Counted from the first letter of the stretch, positions 1 through 8,832 are shown. The stretch: 64,000 bases of DNA from Alphaproteobacteria bacterium (GCA_030429105.1 JAUIDE010000004.1:1-64000); one strand, 5' to 3'. The notes: generated from the letters alone by a model not told the origin. Translations and numbers: made by a program.

Positions 1-692
1 TGCCCTCCGGCCGGGTGACGGGCGGCGAGGCGCTCGCGGTCGGGCTAGGGCTGTCGCTGCTCTCCGTTCCGTTGCTCGGGCTGTTCGCAAACTGGCTCTC
101 CGCCGGCATCCTCGCTTTCACGATCTTCTTCTACGCCGTCATCTACTCGATGTGGCTGAAGCGGACGACCCCGCAGAACATCGTCATCGGCGGCGCGGCG
201 GGCGCCTTCCCCCCGCTTCTCGGCTGGGCGGTCGCCACCGGCTCCGTCGGGCTGGAGGCGGCGCTGATGTTCGCGATCATCTTCCTCTGGACGCCGCCGC
301 ATTTCTGGGCGCTCGCGCTCTACCGGAACGGAGACTATGAGCGGGCGGCCGTGCCGATGATGCCGGTTGTCGCCGGGCCGCGGGCGACGCGGCGGCAGAT
401 CTTCTGGTATTCGGTCGCGCTCGCCGCGGTGGCCGTCGCGCCGGCCTTCACGTCCATAGGAGGGCTCTTCTACCTCGTCGCTGCGGGCGCGCTCTCCGCC
501 GAGTTCCTGCGCCTCGCCGCGCTGGTCGGCTTCCGCTCCGAGCAGGCGGCGGAGGCGGACGGGCATCGGGCCGAGAAGCGGCTCTTCAGATTCTCGATCC
601 TCTGGCTCTTCCTCGTCTTCTCCGCGCTCGCGGTCGAGGCAGGGCTCCGCCATGCCGGCCTCGCCCTGCCGGTTCCGGGGTTAGGCGCATGA
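1..692 (+). CDS. ctaB: Protoheme IX farnesyltransferase, 5'-truncated
   Basis: This is the C-terminal 229 residues or so of heme O synthase, the membrane UbiA-family prenyltransferase that adds a farnesyl group to heme b for the aa3-type cytochrome c oxidase. The reading frame is open from the window edge (first full codon at 3), so the true start and the first Asp-rich substrate motif lie upstream; the family is near 300 residues. Visible family signatures are the PSGRV segment at the edge, the KRTTPQNIVIGG stretch, and TPPHFWALAL followed by the YxRAAVPMMPVV block. At least six hydrophobic segments remain. Its stop overlaps the next start (ATGA), and coxF, ctaG, ctaE and a SURF1 gene follow in the order usual for alphaproteobacteria. 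Confidence 0.95.
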   Translation, partial: PSGRVTGGEALAVGLGLSLLSVPLLGLFANWLSAGILAFTIFFYAVIYSMWLKRTTPQNIVIGGAAGAFPPLLGWAVATGSVGLEAALMFAIIFLWTPPHFWALALYRNGDYERAAVPMMPVVAGPRATRRQIFWYSVALAAVAVAPAFTSIGGLFYLVAAGALSAEFLRLAALVGFRSEQAAEADGHRAEKRLFRFSILWLFLVFSALAVEAGLRHAGLALPVPGLGA

Positions 693-853
693 TCGGGCGG
701 GAGGAGCATGAACTGCACCGCCGCCGTCGCGGGCGGAACATGGCCATCGGCGCGCTTCTGATCGGCTTTGTCGCGCTGATGTTCGGCGTGACGATCGCCA
801 AGCTCGGCGCCAACGTGATCAAGCCTGAAATGAACTGGAGCGAGTCGCGATGA
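689..853 (+). CDS. coxF: CoxF-like small membrane protein of the aa3 oxidase operon
   Basis: A 54-residue gene fits exactly between ctaB and ctaG, with ATGA overlaps at both ends. The product begins MIGREEHELHRRRRGRN, a short basic cytoplasmic part, followed by one membrane segment (about residues 18-38, rich in Ala, Leu and Phe) and a short tail ending in WSESR. Size, topology and position match the CoxF proteins found between ctaB and ctaG in Rhodobacterales and relatives; their biochemical role in oxidase assembly is not settled. The double translational overlap and the fixed gene order are the main support. It is short enough that automatic gene calling may omit it. Confidence 0.82.
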   Translation: MIGREEHELHRRRRGRNMAIGALLIGFVALMFGVTIAKLGANVIKPEMNWSESR

Positions 854-1431
854 CCGGAGAGGGGCGCAACCGCAAGACGATGCTCGGCCTCGCCGGCCTC
901 GGCGTCTTCATGCTCGGCATGAGCTTCGCCGCCGTGCCGCTCTACGATCTCTTTTGCCGCGTCACGGGCTATGGCGGCACCACCTCGGTGTCCGAAACGG
1001 CGCCGGACGTGATCCTCGACCGCGAGATCACGATCCGCTTCGCCGCGAGCGTGGACCGCGGGATGCCGTGGAGCTTCCGCCCGGTAGAGAACTCGATGAA
1101 GGTCCGCATCGGCGAGACCGGCCTCGCCTTCTACGAGGCGACGAACCCGACTGACCGGCCGGTCGCCGGAACTGCGAGCTTCAACGTCACGCCTTTCTCA
1201 GCCGGCGGCCATTTCACCAAGATCGCCTGCTTCTGCTTCACCGAGCAGGTGCTGCAGCCCGGCGAGACGGTGAAGATGCCGGTGACCTTCTATGTCGATC
1301 CCTCGATCATGGAGGATGAGGAGGCCGCCCTCGTCCACACGATCACGCTCTCCTATACGTTCCACGAAACCGACCTGCCGGAAGCGGCCGCCGCGCCGCA
1401 AGACGTTGACGCGCCCGACCCGGCCGGGTGA
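850..1431 (+). CDS. ctaG: Cytochrome c oxidase assembly protein CtaG (Cox11 family)
   Basis: This 193-residue protein is the Cox11-type copper chaperone that delivers copper to the CuB site of oxidase subunit I on the periplasmic side. An N-terminal membrane anchor spans about residues 10-30 and is followed by a periplasmic beta domain. The conserved VPLYDLFC element places a cysteine at residue 36, and the copper-binding CFCF pair lies at 127-130, both intact. Its ATG overlaps the coxF stop. ctaE follows 29 bases later. Length is normal for the family. The C-terminal tail after residue 175 is low-complexity and rich in Ala and Pro. Confidence 0.96.
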   Translation: MTGEGRNRKTMLGLAGLGVFMLGMSFAAVPLYDLFCRVTGYGGTTSVSETAPDVILDREITIRFAASVDRGMPWSFRPVENSMKVRIGETGLAFYEATNPTDRPVAGTASFNVTPFSAGGHFTKIACFCFTEQVLQPGETVKMPVTFYVDPSIMEDEEAALVHTITLSYTFHETDLPEAAAAPQDVDAPDPAG

Positions 1432-1460
1432 CAAGGCGAAATCCGCCGAGGGGAAACGAG

Positions 1461-2279
1461 ATGGCCCACGAGAAGAACCACGACTACCACATCATTGCGC
1501 CGAGCATCTGGCCCTTCCTCGGCGCGATGAGCGCCTTCGTCATGCTCTTCGGCGCAGTGCTCTGGTTCCATGACTACACGCCGCTGATCGCGGTCGTCGG
1601 CCTCCTCGGCGTTCTCTACGTCATGTACGGCTGGTGGTCGGAAGTGGTGGCGGAGAGCCAGGCGGGCGATCATACGCCCGTCGTCTCCATTGGCCTCCGC
1701 TACGGCGTGATCATGTTCATCGCCTCCGAGGTCGCCTTCTTCTCGGCCTGGTTCTGGTCTTTCTTCAAGCACGCGATCTATCCGATGGCGGATGTCGCCA
1801 CGAAGACGACCGCGACCGCCTACGGCGCGGATGGCGTCTGGCCGCCGGTGGGGATCGAGACCTTCGACCCGTGGCATCTGCCGCTCATCAACACGCTGAT
1901 TCTCCTCTGCTCCGGCTGCGCTGCGACGTGGGCGCACCACGCCGTGCAGGAGGGGGACCGGGACGGGCTCAAGTGGGGCCTGCTCATCGCCGTGCTGCTC
2001 GGCGTGCTCTTCACCGTCACCCAGGCCTATGAATACAGCCACGCCGCCTTCGGCTTCGCCGGCAACATCTACGGCGCGAACTTCTACATGGCGACCGGGT
2101 TCCACGGGTTCCATGTGATCGTCGGCACGATCTTCCTCGCCGTCTGCTATATCCGCGCGCTGAAGGGGCACTTCACGCCTGAGAAGCACATCGGGTTCGA
2201 GGCGGCCGTCTGGTACTGGCACTTCGTGGACGTCGTCTGGCTCTTCCTCTTCATGGCCGTTTACATCTGGGGCGCCTGA
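1461..2279 (+). CDS. ctaE: Cytochrome c oxidase subunit III
   Basis: A 272-residue polytopic protein with seven predicted membrane segments, matching subunit III of aa3-type cytochrome c oxidase. It begins [18 protein letters not shown], typical of alphaproteobacterial CtaE; the helix with [17 protein letters not shown] and the C-terminal [18 protein letters not shown] block are diagnostic. The ATG at 1461 was chosen over an in-frame GTG at 1428 because GAGGGGA at 1448-1454 is well spaced from it and the extra residues would overlap ctaG and are not family-like. Subunits I and II are not in this window. The SURF1 gene follows after seven bases. Confidence 0.97.
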   Translation: MAHEKNHDYHIIAPSIWPFLGAMSAFVMLFGAVLWFHDYTPLIAVVGLLGVLYVMYGWWSEVVAESQAGDHTPVVSIGLRYGVIMFIASEVAFFSAWFWSFFKHAIYPMADVATKTTATAYGADGVWPPVGIETFDPWHLPLINTLILLCSGCAATWAHHAVQEGDRDGLKWGLLIAVLLGVLFTVTQAYEYSHAAFGFAGNIYGANFYMATGFHGFHVIVGTIFLAVCYIRALKGHFTPEKHIGFEAAVWYWHFVDVVWLFLFMAVYIWGA

Positions 2280-2286
2280 GGCTCCG

Positions 2287-3033
2287 ATGACCCCGAGACC
2301 GGAAAAGGGCGGCTCCGGCCGCCCTTCTTCTTTAGGACGCATCGGCGTTCTGGCGACGGGCGTCCTCGGCGTCCTGATCCTGATCGGCCTCTGCATCTGG
2401 CAAGTGCAGCGGCTCGAATGGAAAGAGGGCGTGATCGCGCAGCTCGAGGCGCGGCTCGCCGCCGATCCCGTGCCTCTCCCAGCCGCCTTCGAGCCGGAGA
2501 GCCAGGAATTCTCCCGCGTCGTGCTGAGCGGCTCGTTCGACTTCGCGCCGGGCGCGCACGGCTTCGTCGATGCGCCGCTCCTCACCTCGGTCCGCCCGCA
2601 CGGGCCGGGCTACCGCGTGATCCAGCCCTTCACCCTCGCCGATGGCCGCCGCGTGATGGTCGATCGCGGCTATGTCCCCGTCGAGGAGAAGAACGAGGGC
2701 GGCGCCGCCTCCCGCCCGACTCCTGCGCCCGAAGGGCCGATCACGCTCGTCGGCGCTCTCCGCTGGCCCGGGGAGGGCGACGAAGGCCCCGATTTCGGCG
2801 CGTCGGACAACGTCTGGACGGAGCGCGACCTTGCTGAGATGGCCGCGCTTTTCGACGCAGAGCCCGTTCTGGTCGTTGCGGAAACCTCCACTGCGACCGG
2901 CGAATGGCCGCTGCCGCAGCCCATCGCCGTGGTGGACGTGCGGAACAATCACCTCGAATACGCGATCACCTGGGGCGCGCTCGCCCTCGCCTGGGCGGCG
3001 ATGACAGGCTTCCTCGCCTTCCGGCGCGCCTGA
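2287..3033 (+). CDS. SURF1 family oxidase biogenesis protein
   Basis: This 248-residue protein has the SURF1 layout: an N-terminal membrane helix (about residues 18-38), a soluble periplasmic domain, and a second helix at the C terminus (about 225-244). Family signatures are WQVQRLEWK just after helix one, the GYRVIQPF and VMVDRGYVP strands, and the NNHLEYAITWGALA segment leading into the last helix. SURF1 proteins assist heme a insertion or assembly of the aa3 oxidase. It ends the operon that begins upstream with ctaB. The ATG lies seven bases after the ctaE stop. Confidence 0.93.
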   Translation: MTPRPEKGGSGRPSSLGRIGVLATGVLGVLILIGLCIWQVQRLEWKEGVIAQLEARLAADPVPLPAAFEPESQEFSRVVLSGSFDFAPGAHGFVDAPLLTSVRPHGPGYRVIQPFTLADGRRVMVDRGYVPVEEKNEGGAASRPTPAPEGPITLVGALRWPGEGDEGPDFGASDNVWTERDLAEMAALFDAEPVLVVAETSTATGEWPLPQPIAVVDVRNNHLEYAITWGALALAWAAMTGFLAFRRA

Positions 3034-3088
3034 GCTTGCGCGCCGCCGCTCCGGCGCATCAGATGGCGCGGCAAGACAGGAGACGACA

Positions 3089-4513
3089 ATGCGGAATTCC
3101 GACCCGATCCCCGACCTTGTGGAGGCGAAGCGCGCGCCCTTCCTCGCCCTGTCCGACCGGATATTCGACGCGCCCGAGACGCTCTATGCCGAGTTCCGCG
3201 CCGTCGCGGAGCATGAGGCCGCGCTCCGCGCCGAGGGTTTCCGCATCACCGAAGCGCCCGCCGGCATCCCCACCGCGGTGATCGGCGAGGCGGGGGAGGG
3301 CGGGCCTGTCATCGCCATCCTCGGCGAATATGACGCGCTGCCGGGCCTCAGCCAGCAGGCCGGCGTCGCCGAGCACCGGCCGGTCGAGCCCGGCGGGGCC
3401 GGTCATGGCTGCGGCCACAACCTCCTCGGCGCCGCCGCCCTCCTCGCCGCGACCGCGGTGAAGGACTGGCTGGCCGAAGCGGGGATCGAGGCCCGCGTCC
3501 GCTATTACGGCTGCCCGGCGGAAGAGGGCGGCGCGGCGAAGACCTACATGGTCCGCGCCGGGCTCTTCGCCGATGTGGACGCCGCGATCACCTGGCACCC
3601 GGCCTATTTCACCGCGGTTGACCATGCCCGCGCGCTCGCCAACACTCGGATCGACTTCACCTTCCACGGCAAGGCGGCCCACGCCGCCGGCGCGCCGGAG
3701 CTCGGCCGTTCCGCGCTCGACGCGGTGGAGCTGATGAATGTCGGCGTCAACTACATGCGGGAGCACATGCCCGACGACGCCCGCATCCACTACGCCTATA
3801 TCGACGCCGGCGGGGCCGCGCCCAATGTCGTGCAGGCGAAGGCGACCGTGCGCCAGCTCATCCGCGCGCGGGACAATGCGGGCCTCGCTGCGCTCGTCGC
3901 CCGCGTCCGCAAGATCGCGGAGGGTGCGGCGCTGATGACGGAGACGCGGGTGGAGACGCGCATCTTTTCCGGCGTCTCAAATCTCGTCGGCAACTCCTCG
4001 TTGGAGGCGGCGATGCAGGCCGAGTTCGACCGTCTCGGCCCCCCCGCCTTCGACGAGGCGGATCGGGACTTCGCCCGCGCCATCCGCGCCACGCTCGGCC
4101 CCGAAGATACGGCGGCCGCGATGCGCCGCATGGGGGTGGATGTGGACCCCGACGCCCCTCTTTCGGAAGACCTCCTGCCGCTCGACCGTCGGCCCGAAGG
4201 CGGGGACGGTTCGACCGATGTCGGCGATGTGAGCTGGGCCGCGCCAACGGTTCAGGCGCGGGTGACGACCTGCGCGCTCGGGACGCCCTTCCACACCTGG
4301 CAGCTCACGGCGCAGGGCAAGTCGCCGCTGGCGAAGAAGGGGATGGTCCACGCGGCGAAGATCATGGCGGCGACGGCGGCGCGTCTGATCGCGGAGCCCG
4401 CGGCCCTCGCCGCCGCAAAGGCGGAGCACGAACGAATGCTGGCGCGCACGCCCTATCGCTGCCCGATCCCGGACGAGATTTCGCCGCCGATCCTGCCCCG
4501 CCCGGCGGAGTAG
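3089..4513 (+). CDS. M20 family amidohydrolase, AbgB-like
   Basis: A 474-residue metal-dependent hydrolase of the M20D type, closest by motif to p-aminobenzoyl-glutamate hydrolase subunit B and related amidases. The metal site is recognisable in GEYDALPG (79-86), GHGCGHN (105-111) and the CPAEEGG loop (142-148); the lid region contains FTFHGKAAHAAGAPELGRSA. No signal peptide is seen, so it should be cytoplasmic. AGGAGA at 3078-3083 supports the start. It follows the oxidase operon on the same strand after 55 bases but has no functional tie to it. The substrate is unknown; an N-acyl or aminobenzoyl amino acid is a family-based guess. Confidence 0.87.
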   Translation: MRNSDPIPDLVEAKRAPFLALSDRIFDAPETLYAEFRAVAEHEAALRAEGFRITEAPAGIPTAVIGEAGEGGPVIAILGEYDALPGLSQQAGVAEHRPVEPGGAGHGCGHNLLGAAALLAATAVKDWLAEAGIEARVRYYGCPAEEGGAAKTYMVRAGLFADVDAAITWHPAYFTAVDHARALANTRIDFTFHGKAAHAAGAPELGRSALDAVELMNVGVNYMREHMPDDARIHYAYIDAGGAAPNVVQAKATVRQLIRARDNAGLAALVARVRKIAEGAALMTETRVETRIFSGVSNLVGNSSLEAAMQAEFDRLGPPAFDEADRDFARAIRATLGPEDTAAAMRRMGVDVDPDAPLSEDLLPLDRRPEGGDGSTDVGDVSWAAPTVQARVTTCALGTPFHTWQLTAQGKSPLAKKGMVHAAKIMAATAARLIAEPAALAAAKAEHERMLARTPYRCPIPDEISPPILPRPAE

Positions 4514-4523
4514 GAGGCCGCCT

Positions 4524-5021
4524 TCAGAAGTCGAGCGCGTAGCGCTGCTCCCGCACCGGAGCGCCCCAGCTTAGCCCCTCCGCTTCATGGAGAAGCCGGA
4601 ACCCCGCGCGGAGATAGACGGCGCGCGCCGCGTCGAGCCCGGCGAAAGTGTCGAGCCACGCGCCCCTGAGCCCGGCCTCCCGCAACGCCGCCAGCCCCTC
4701 CGCCATCAGTCTATGGCCGAGGCCGAGTCCGCGCGCCCGCTCCTCCGCGATCACGATCCGGATATGGCCGCGCCCGGCCTCGTCCCTGTCCTCCCCGTCC
4801 GCCGTCAGCGTCGCGAGCGGGCCGCTCTCATCCCGGGCGAAGAGCATGGAGACGCGGGGCGGGGCGAGCCGGGCGGACACGTCCGCCGCGATGCCCGCCA
4901 CGATGCGCTCAAAGTTGAGCCCGAAGCCGCAATGGGCGGCGTACCAGCGCCCGTGAAGCCCGATCAGCCAGCCGAGATCGCCGGGGCGCGGCCCGCCGAT
5001 CTCGACGGCGCCCTCCGTCAC
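4524..5021 (-). CDS. GNAT family N-acetyltransferase
   Basis: A 165-residue single-domain acetyltransferase. The acetyl-CoA loop appears as RARGLGLGHRLM, preceded by the HIRIVIAEE strand and followed by the LDTFAGLDAARAVYLRAGF segment typical of GNAT motif B. The early part (residues 10-45) resembles the GNAT half of MarR-GNAT fusions, but no MarR domain is present. The start is a GTG at 5021 that overlaps the TGA of the upstream aldolase-like gene, so the two are probably translated together. Acceptor substrate unknown. Confidence 0.82.
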   Translation of the reverse strand: MTEGAVEIGGPRPGDLGWLIGLHGRWYAAHCGFGLNFERIVAGIAADVSARLAPPRVSMLFARDESGPLATLTADGEDRDEAGRGHIRIVIAEERARGLGLGHRLMAEGLAALREAGLRGAWLDTFAGLDAARAVYLRAGFRLLHEAEGLSWGAPVREQRYALDF

Positions 5022-5788
5022 GCGGCGTAGTCCGGCTCGGTCTTGTCGAGGTTGAGCCGGATCTCCGCCATGTGCCGCACGGCCTGGCCCGGATAGCGCT
5101 CCGTCTCGAAGGCGACCGCCTCGGCCACCTCGTCGGAGAGATAGCGGAGCGGCCGCTGCGTCATCAGCGCGGTGATGTAGTTCTCCGTCGCCCGCTCGAA
5201 GAAATAGGTCCGGTTCATCGCCTCGGCGATCGTTTCGCCGATCACCATGATCCCGTGGTTGCCCATCACCATCACCTTCTTCTTCGGATCGGTGAAGAGC
5301 GAGGCGACGCGCTCCCCTTCCTCGTCGAAGGCGAGGCCGCCATAGTTCTCGTCGATCACCACGCGGTCATGGAACATCGCCGAATTCTGGTCGATGGCCG
5401 GAAGCCGGCTGTCCGCCAGCGAGGCGAGGACGGTGGCGTATTTAGAATGGAGATGGATCGCGACCTTCGCGAACGGCACGCGGCGGTGGATCGCGCCATG
5501 GAGCGCCCAGGCGGTCGGGTCCGGCGCGTCCGGCCCCTTCATGACGTCGGGGTCGTTTGCGTCGAGCAGGAGGAGGTTGGAGGCAGTGACCCGGGTGAAA
5601 TGGATCTGGTCCCGGTTCATCAGGAAGCGGGAGCCGCCCTCATCATCCACCACGGCGGAGAAGTGGTTGGAGACGCCCTCATGCCAGTTCATCCGCACCG
5701 CCCAGCGGAAACAGGCGGCGAGGTCGCAGCGCATCTCCCAATGCGGGTCGTTGTGGGTGGTCGGATGGCGGAGGATCGAGGTGGACAT
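5018..5788 (-). CDS. Class II aldolase/adducin family protein
   Basis: This 256-residue protein belongs to the class II aldolase/adducin superfamily, zinc-dependent aldolases, epimerases and decarboxylases of hydroxy acids and sugar phosphates. It starts MSTSILRHP and carries EGVSNHFSAVV near residue 45, then the metal-ligand element IHLHSKYATVLA and, near the C terminus, VMGNHGIMVIGETIAEAMNRTYFFERA. The frame stays open far upstream, but the ATG at 5788 is the natural start: GGGAGAA lies just ahead and the upstream residues are Arg/Ser-rich and unlike the family. It is co-oriented and overlapping with a GNAT gene. Two inverted repeats lie in the upstream gap (5885-5942). Confidence 0.88.
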   Translation of the reverse strand: MSTSILRHPTTHNDPHWEMRCDLAACFRWAVRMNWHEGVSNHFSAVVDDEGGSRFLMNRDQIHFTRVTASNLLLLDANDPDVMKGPDAPDPTAWALHGAIHRRVPFAKVAIHLHSKYATVLASLADSRLPAIDQNSAMFHDRVVIDENYGGLAFDEEGERVASLFTDPKKKVMVMGNHGIMVIGETIAEAMNRTYFFERATENYITALMTQRPLRYLSDEVAEAVAFETERYPGQAVRHMAEIRLNLDKTEPDYAA

Positions 5789-5884
5789 GGCGTTCTCCCG
5801 TTTCTGGCGGCGGAAGCATCGGGCCGGAACGCCGGTTTCGCAAGCCCCGTTCGCCCGGCGGAGCGCCGATTTGCGCTCATGGGG

Positions 5885-5942
5885 TATCATGATAGATTCG
5901 TCTTTATCGCCATAGGGTTGAGATGGCTGCGCACTGTGCGCA
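5885..5942. promoter_or_regulatory. Divergent intergenic region with two palindromes
   Basis: The 220-base gap between the aldolase-like gene (minus) and ygfZ (plus) contains an AT-rich patch with two dyads. TATCATGATA at 5885-5894 is a perfect 10-base palindrome, and TGCGCAC-T-GTGCGCA at 5928-5942 has 7-base arms around one base. Both are sized like dimeric regulator sites. No regulator gene is adjacent and no clear -35/-10 pair was identified, so assignment to a particular promoter is uncertain. Confidence 0.4.
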
Positions 5943-6008
5943 TGGGGGCGGTCGCCAAACGGCTCGGCCGCCCCTATCTTCGCGGGACGATCCTGAAGGG
6001 AGGCGCGA

Positions 6009-6788
6009 ATGGGCGAGGGGTGCTGGATGCAGGCCGAGTCGCGGGCGACCGTCCGCGTCGCCGGGCCGGAGGCGGAATCCTTCCTCCAGGACCTCGTGAC
6101 CAACGATCTCTCGAAGCTGGGCGAAGGCGCGCTCCTCTACGCCGCGCTGCTCACGCCGCAGGGGAAGTACCTCTTCGACTTCTTCATCCTTCGGGAGGGG
6201 GAAGGCTTCCTCCTAGACGTGGCGGCGGACCGGGCGGCGGCGCTCGTCCAGCGGCTCACGATGTATCGCCTGCGCCGGAAGGTGGAGATCGCGCCGGCCG
6301 GCGTTCCGGTCGCGCTCTTCTGGGGCGGCGAGCCGCCCGAGGGCGCGCTGGCGGACCCGCGCGACCCGGCGCTCGGCTTCCGCCTCTACGGCCTCGAACG
6401 GCCTGAGGGCGCGAAGGAAGGGAGCCAGTCGGCCTATGACGCCCTCCGCGTCGCCCGTCTCGTCCCCGAAAGCGGCGCGGAGCTGATCCCGGACGAGACC
6501 TATATCCTCGAAGCCGGGTTCGAGCGGCTGCGCGGCGTCGACTTTCGCAAGGGCTGCTATGTCGGGCAGGAGGTCACGGCCCGGATGAAGCACAAGACCG
6601 AGCTGAAGAAGGGCCTCGTCCGTGTCGCGGTCGAGGGCGAAGCCTCGCCCGGAACGCCGGTGGAGGCGGAGGGCAAGCCCGCCGGCACGCTCCACACCGT
6701 CGCGGGGGGCGAAGGCCTCGCCCATCTCCGTTTCGACCGGGCGGAGGGCGAGATGCAGGCGGGCGCCGCGCGGCTCCGCCGGCTCTGA
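6009..6788 (+). CDS. ygfZ: YgfZ/GcvT-like folate-binding protein
   Basis: A 259-residue protein of the YgfZ (IBA57) group, which uses tetrahydrofolate in maturation or repair of certain iron-sulfur enzymes. The hallmark KGCYVGQE motif is present in GVDFRKGCYVGQEVTARM, preceded by the family segment IPDETYILEAGFERLRGVDF. The N-terminal half carries the GcvT-like fold with FLQDLVTNDL and [23 protein letters not shown] at 5996-6003 supports the ATG at 6009, although an ATG at 6027 is also possible. It converges with the Ada-like gene, leaving only three bases between stops. Confidence 0.92.
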   Translation: MGEGCWMQAESRATVRVAGPEAESFLQDLVTNDLSKLGEGALLYAALLTPQGKYLFDFFILREGEGFLLDVAADRAAALVQRLTMYRLRRKVEIAPAGVPVALFWGGEPPEGALADPRDPALGFRLYGLERPEGAKEGSQSAYDALRVARLVPESGAELIPDETYILEAGFERLRGVDFRKGCYVGQEVTARMKHKTELKKGLVRVAVEGEASPGTPVEAEGKPAGTLHTVAGGEGLAHLRFDRAEGEMQAGAARLRRL

Positions 6789-6791
6789 GCC

Positions 6792-7634
6792 TCAGGCGCC
6801 CGCCCGCGCCGCCTCCCAGGCCAGCATCGCCCGCTTCACCGGCAGGCCCCAATGATAGCCGCCGAGTTCGCCGCTCTTCCGCAGGGCGCGGTGGCAGGGG
6901 ATGAGCCAGGAGATCGGGTTGCGCCCCACCGCCGTGCCCACGGCCCGCGCCGCCTTGGGCTTGCCAACAACTCGGGCGATCTCGGAATAGGTCGTCACAT
7001 GCCCGGTCGGCACCGAAAGCAGCGCCTCCCAGACCTTGATCTGGAACGGCGCGCCGATCAGCGCCAGTCGCGCTTCGCCCCCGCCGCCGAACGCCGCCGA
7101 AACCCAGGGTGCAAGCGAAGCGGGGTCCTCCCGGAAGCGCGCGTTCGGCCAGCGCCCCTTCATGTCCGCGAGCGCCGGGGCGCGCCCCGTCTCCGCCGCG
7201 AAGGCCATGCCGCAAAGCCCGCGCTCCGTCCCCATCGCCAGCGTCTCGCCGAACGGGCCGTCGAACCAGCCGAAGGCGATGTCGAGCCCTTCGCCGCCGG
7301 AGGCCCAGGCGCCGGGGCTCATCGCCTCCCACCGCACGAAGAGGTCATGGAGCCGGCCGGGCGAAGAGAGACCGGCCTCCATCGTCGTCTCCAGCACCGT
7401 GAAGCGCTCCGCCAGCAGCCGCTTGGCGAGGTCGAGCGTCAGGTATTGCATGTAACGCTTGGGCGAGACGCCGACCCATTCGGAGAACATCCGCTGGAAA
7501 TGCGCGGGCGAGAAGCCCATCCGGGCGGCGATCTCGTCGAGCCCCGGCTGCTCCGGCGCCGCCTCCTCGATCAGGCGCAGCGCCTCGGCGATCAGGCCGT
7601 AGTGGAAGGCGGAGGGGGAGGGAATCTGGTTCAT
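6792..7634 (-). CDS. AraC-type HTH / methylated-DNA-[protein]-cysteine S-methyltransferase
   Basis: A 280-residue fusion: residues 10-110 form an AraC/XylS double helix-turn-helix (LDEIAARMGFSPAHFQRMF is the first), and residues 115-278 form an O6-alkylguanine-DNA methyltransferase. The suicide cysteine is C247 in PCHR (246-249), with the wing-helix segment GHVTTYSEIARVVGKPKAARAVG before it. The N-terminal zinc/phosphotriester domain of E. coli Ada is absent, so methyl-phosphotriester sensing through that domain is not expected. This architecture is common in alphaproteobacteria. It should reverse O6-alkylguanine damage and may bind DNA to regulate. Confidence 0.94.
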   Translation of the reverse strand: MNQIPSPSAFHYGLIAEALRLIEEAAPEQPGLDEIAARMGFSPAHFQRMFSEWVGVSPKRYMQYLTLDLAKRLLAERFTVLETTMEAGLSSPGRLHDLFVRWEAMSPGAWASGGEGLDIAFGWFDGPFGETLAMGTERGLCGMAFAAETGRAPALADMKGRWPNARFREDPASLAPWVSAAFGGGGEARLALIGAPFQIKVWEALLSVPTGHVTTYSEIARVVGKPKAARAVGTAVGRNPISWLIPCHRALRKSGELGGYHWGLPVKRAMLAWEAARAGA

Positions 7635-7698
7635 CGTCGTCTCCTTCGCCCCGAATGTGCGGGCCGGAGACGCGCCGCGCCACCCGTTTCCTGCGGTC

Positions 7699-8832
7699 TC
7701 AGCGGAGATCGACCCAGACTAGCCGATGGTCCGGCCCGTCGCGGCCCAGGAGGCGGGCGAGGGGCGAATCCGGCGCTGGCCAGAACACGCCGGAGCCGGT
7801 GATCTCCCATTGCTTCGAGGGAAGAACGTAATCGACCCGCAGGTTCCCCGGTCCCTCCGGCGGCGCGCGCCAGTCCGCCGTGTCGAGCGCAGGGTCGCCG
7901 CGATGCCCCTTGTCCGCCGCCGCAGCGCCGCCCGCGCTCCCGGGCGCCGGGTCCTCCGTCAGCGCGAGGAGGAGCTGGAGAGCGCCGCGCCGCGCCGCCC
8001 CGTCCGCCGGGTCCGCATTGAGATCGCCGAGGACGACGAAGGCGGCGTCGGGGGCAAGCCCGCCGGCGCGGCCCTGATCGTCCTTCATCCAGTCGGCGCC
8101 GCCGATATAGTCGACCCAGAAGCGGATCTCGTCATGGTTCCGTCGCCCGTTCGCATCTTCCGGCCCGTCGAAGACCGGCGGGGTCGGGTGCGAGGCGAGG
8201 AGGTGGATGATGCGACCGTCCGGCAGGCGGGCCGGGATGTCCCAATGGCTCTTCGAAGAGAGCCGGAGCGCGCTCGCCGCCTCTCCGAAATGGTCCGCCG
8301 GCATGAGGTTCCCGGGCATGTCGGCCCAGAGCGTCTCGCGAAAGGTGCGCGCGCCCGCGGCGTCGAGAGGCAAGCGGGAGAGCACGACCATACCGTAATG
8401 CCCTTCATGGCGGCCATAACCGAACGCGTCCCGCGGCCCGTCCTTCCGCCCGTCGCTGTCGAGATCGAAGCCGGAGGGACGGCCGGTATTCACCGGGGCC
8501 GTGAAAAGATGGGGGTAGTCGATCCCCTCCGCGCCGCCTCTCCCTTCCCGCAGATGGTCGCGGAAGAGCGCCGCAGCGACGCCGCGCCGGTCATGATCGA
8601 TCTCGTTGATCAGGATCACATCCGGGCGCACCCGCTGGATGACCTCCGCCGCAATGTCGATTCGTTTCGAGCCGCCGAGCCGCAGGCGCTGTACGAGTTC
8701 GCCCGGTGCGGGGAGGCTCATTGCGGCGTTGAAGGTCGCTATGCGAACGGAACCCTCGGTCGGCGGCGGCGGTTCCTCCGCCGAAGCGGCCGAGCCGAGC
8801 AAGACAGCGAGGAACGCCGCCGCCGCCCTCAT
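7699..8832 (-). CDS. Secreted endonuclease/exonuclease/phosphatase family protein
   Basis: A 377-residue protein with a cleavable-looking signal peptide (about residues 1-18, ending ASA) and an EEP-fold domain. Fold signatures are RIATFNAAMSL near the N terminus, ILINEIDHD with the metal-binding Glu, VVLGDLNADP and the C-terminal PDHRLVWVDLR with the catalytic His. Proteins of this layout act on phosphodiesters or phosphomonoesters outside the cytoplasm, but the substrate is not evident. The ATG at 8832 overlaps the stop of the membrane protein gene upstream (ATGA), so the pair is probably co-expressed. An open frame continues upstream but lacks family features. Confidence 0.88.
   Translation of the reverse strand: MRAAAAFLAVLLGSAASAEEPPPPTEGSVRIATFNAAMSLPAPGELVQRLRLGGSKRIDIAAEVIQRVRPDVILINEIDHDRRGVAAALFRDHLREGRGGAEGIDYPHLFTAPVNTGRPSGFDLDSDGRKDGPRDAFGYGRHEGHYGMVVLSRLPLDAAGARTFRETLWADMPGNLMPADHFGEAASALRLSSKSHWDIPARLPDGRIIHLLASHPTPPVFDGPEDANGRRNHDEIRFWVDYIGGADWMKDDQGRAGGLAPDAAFVVLGDLNADPADGAARRGALQLLLALTEDPAPGSAGGAAAADKGHRGDPALDTADWRAPPEGPGNLRVDYVLPSKQWEITGSGVFWPAPDSPLARLLGRDGPDHRLVWVDLR

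Noticed and set aside
45-653. Long open frame antisense to ctaB
   Set aside because: Arg/Glu-rich product typical of reverse-strand frames in GC-rich coding DNA; ctaB on the other strand is certain.
1353-2585. 410-codon minus-strand frame across ctaG, ctaE and SURF1
   Set aside because: No family features, no ribosome site, and it lies opposite three certain genes.
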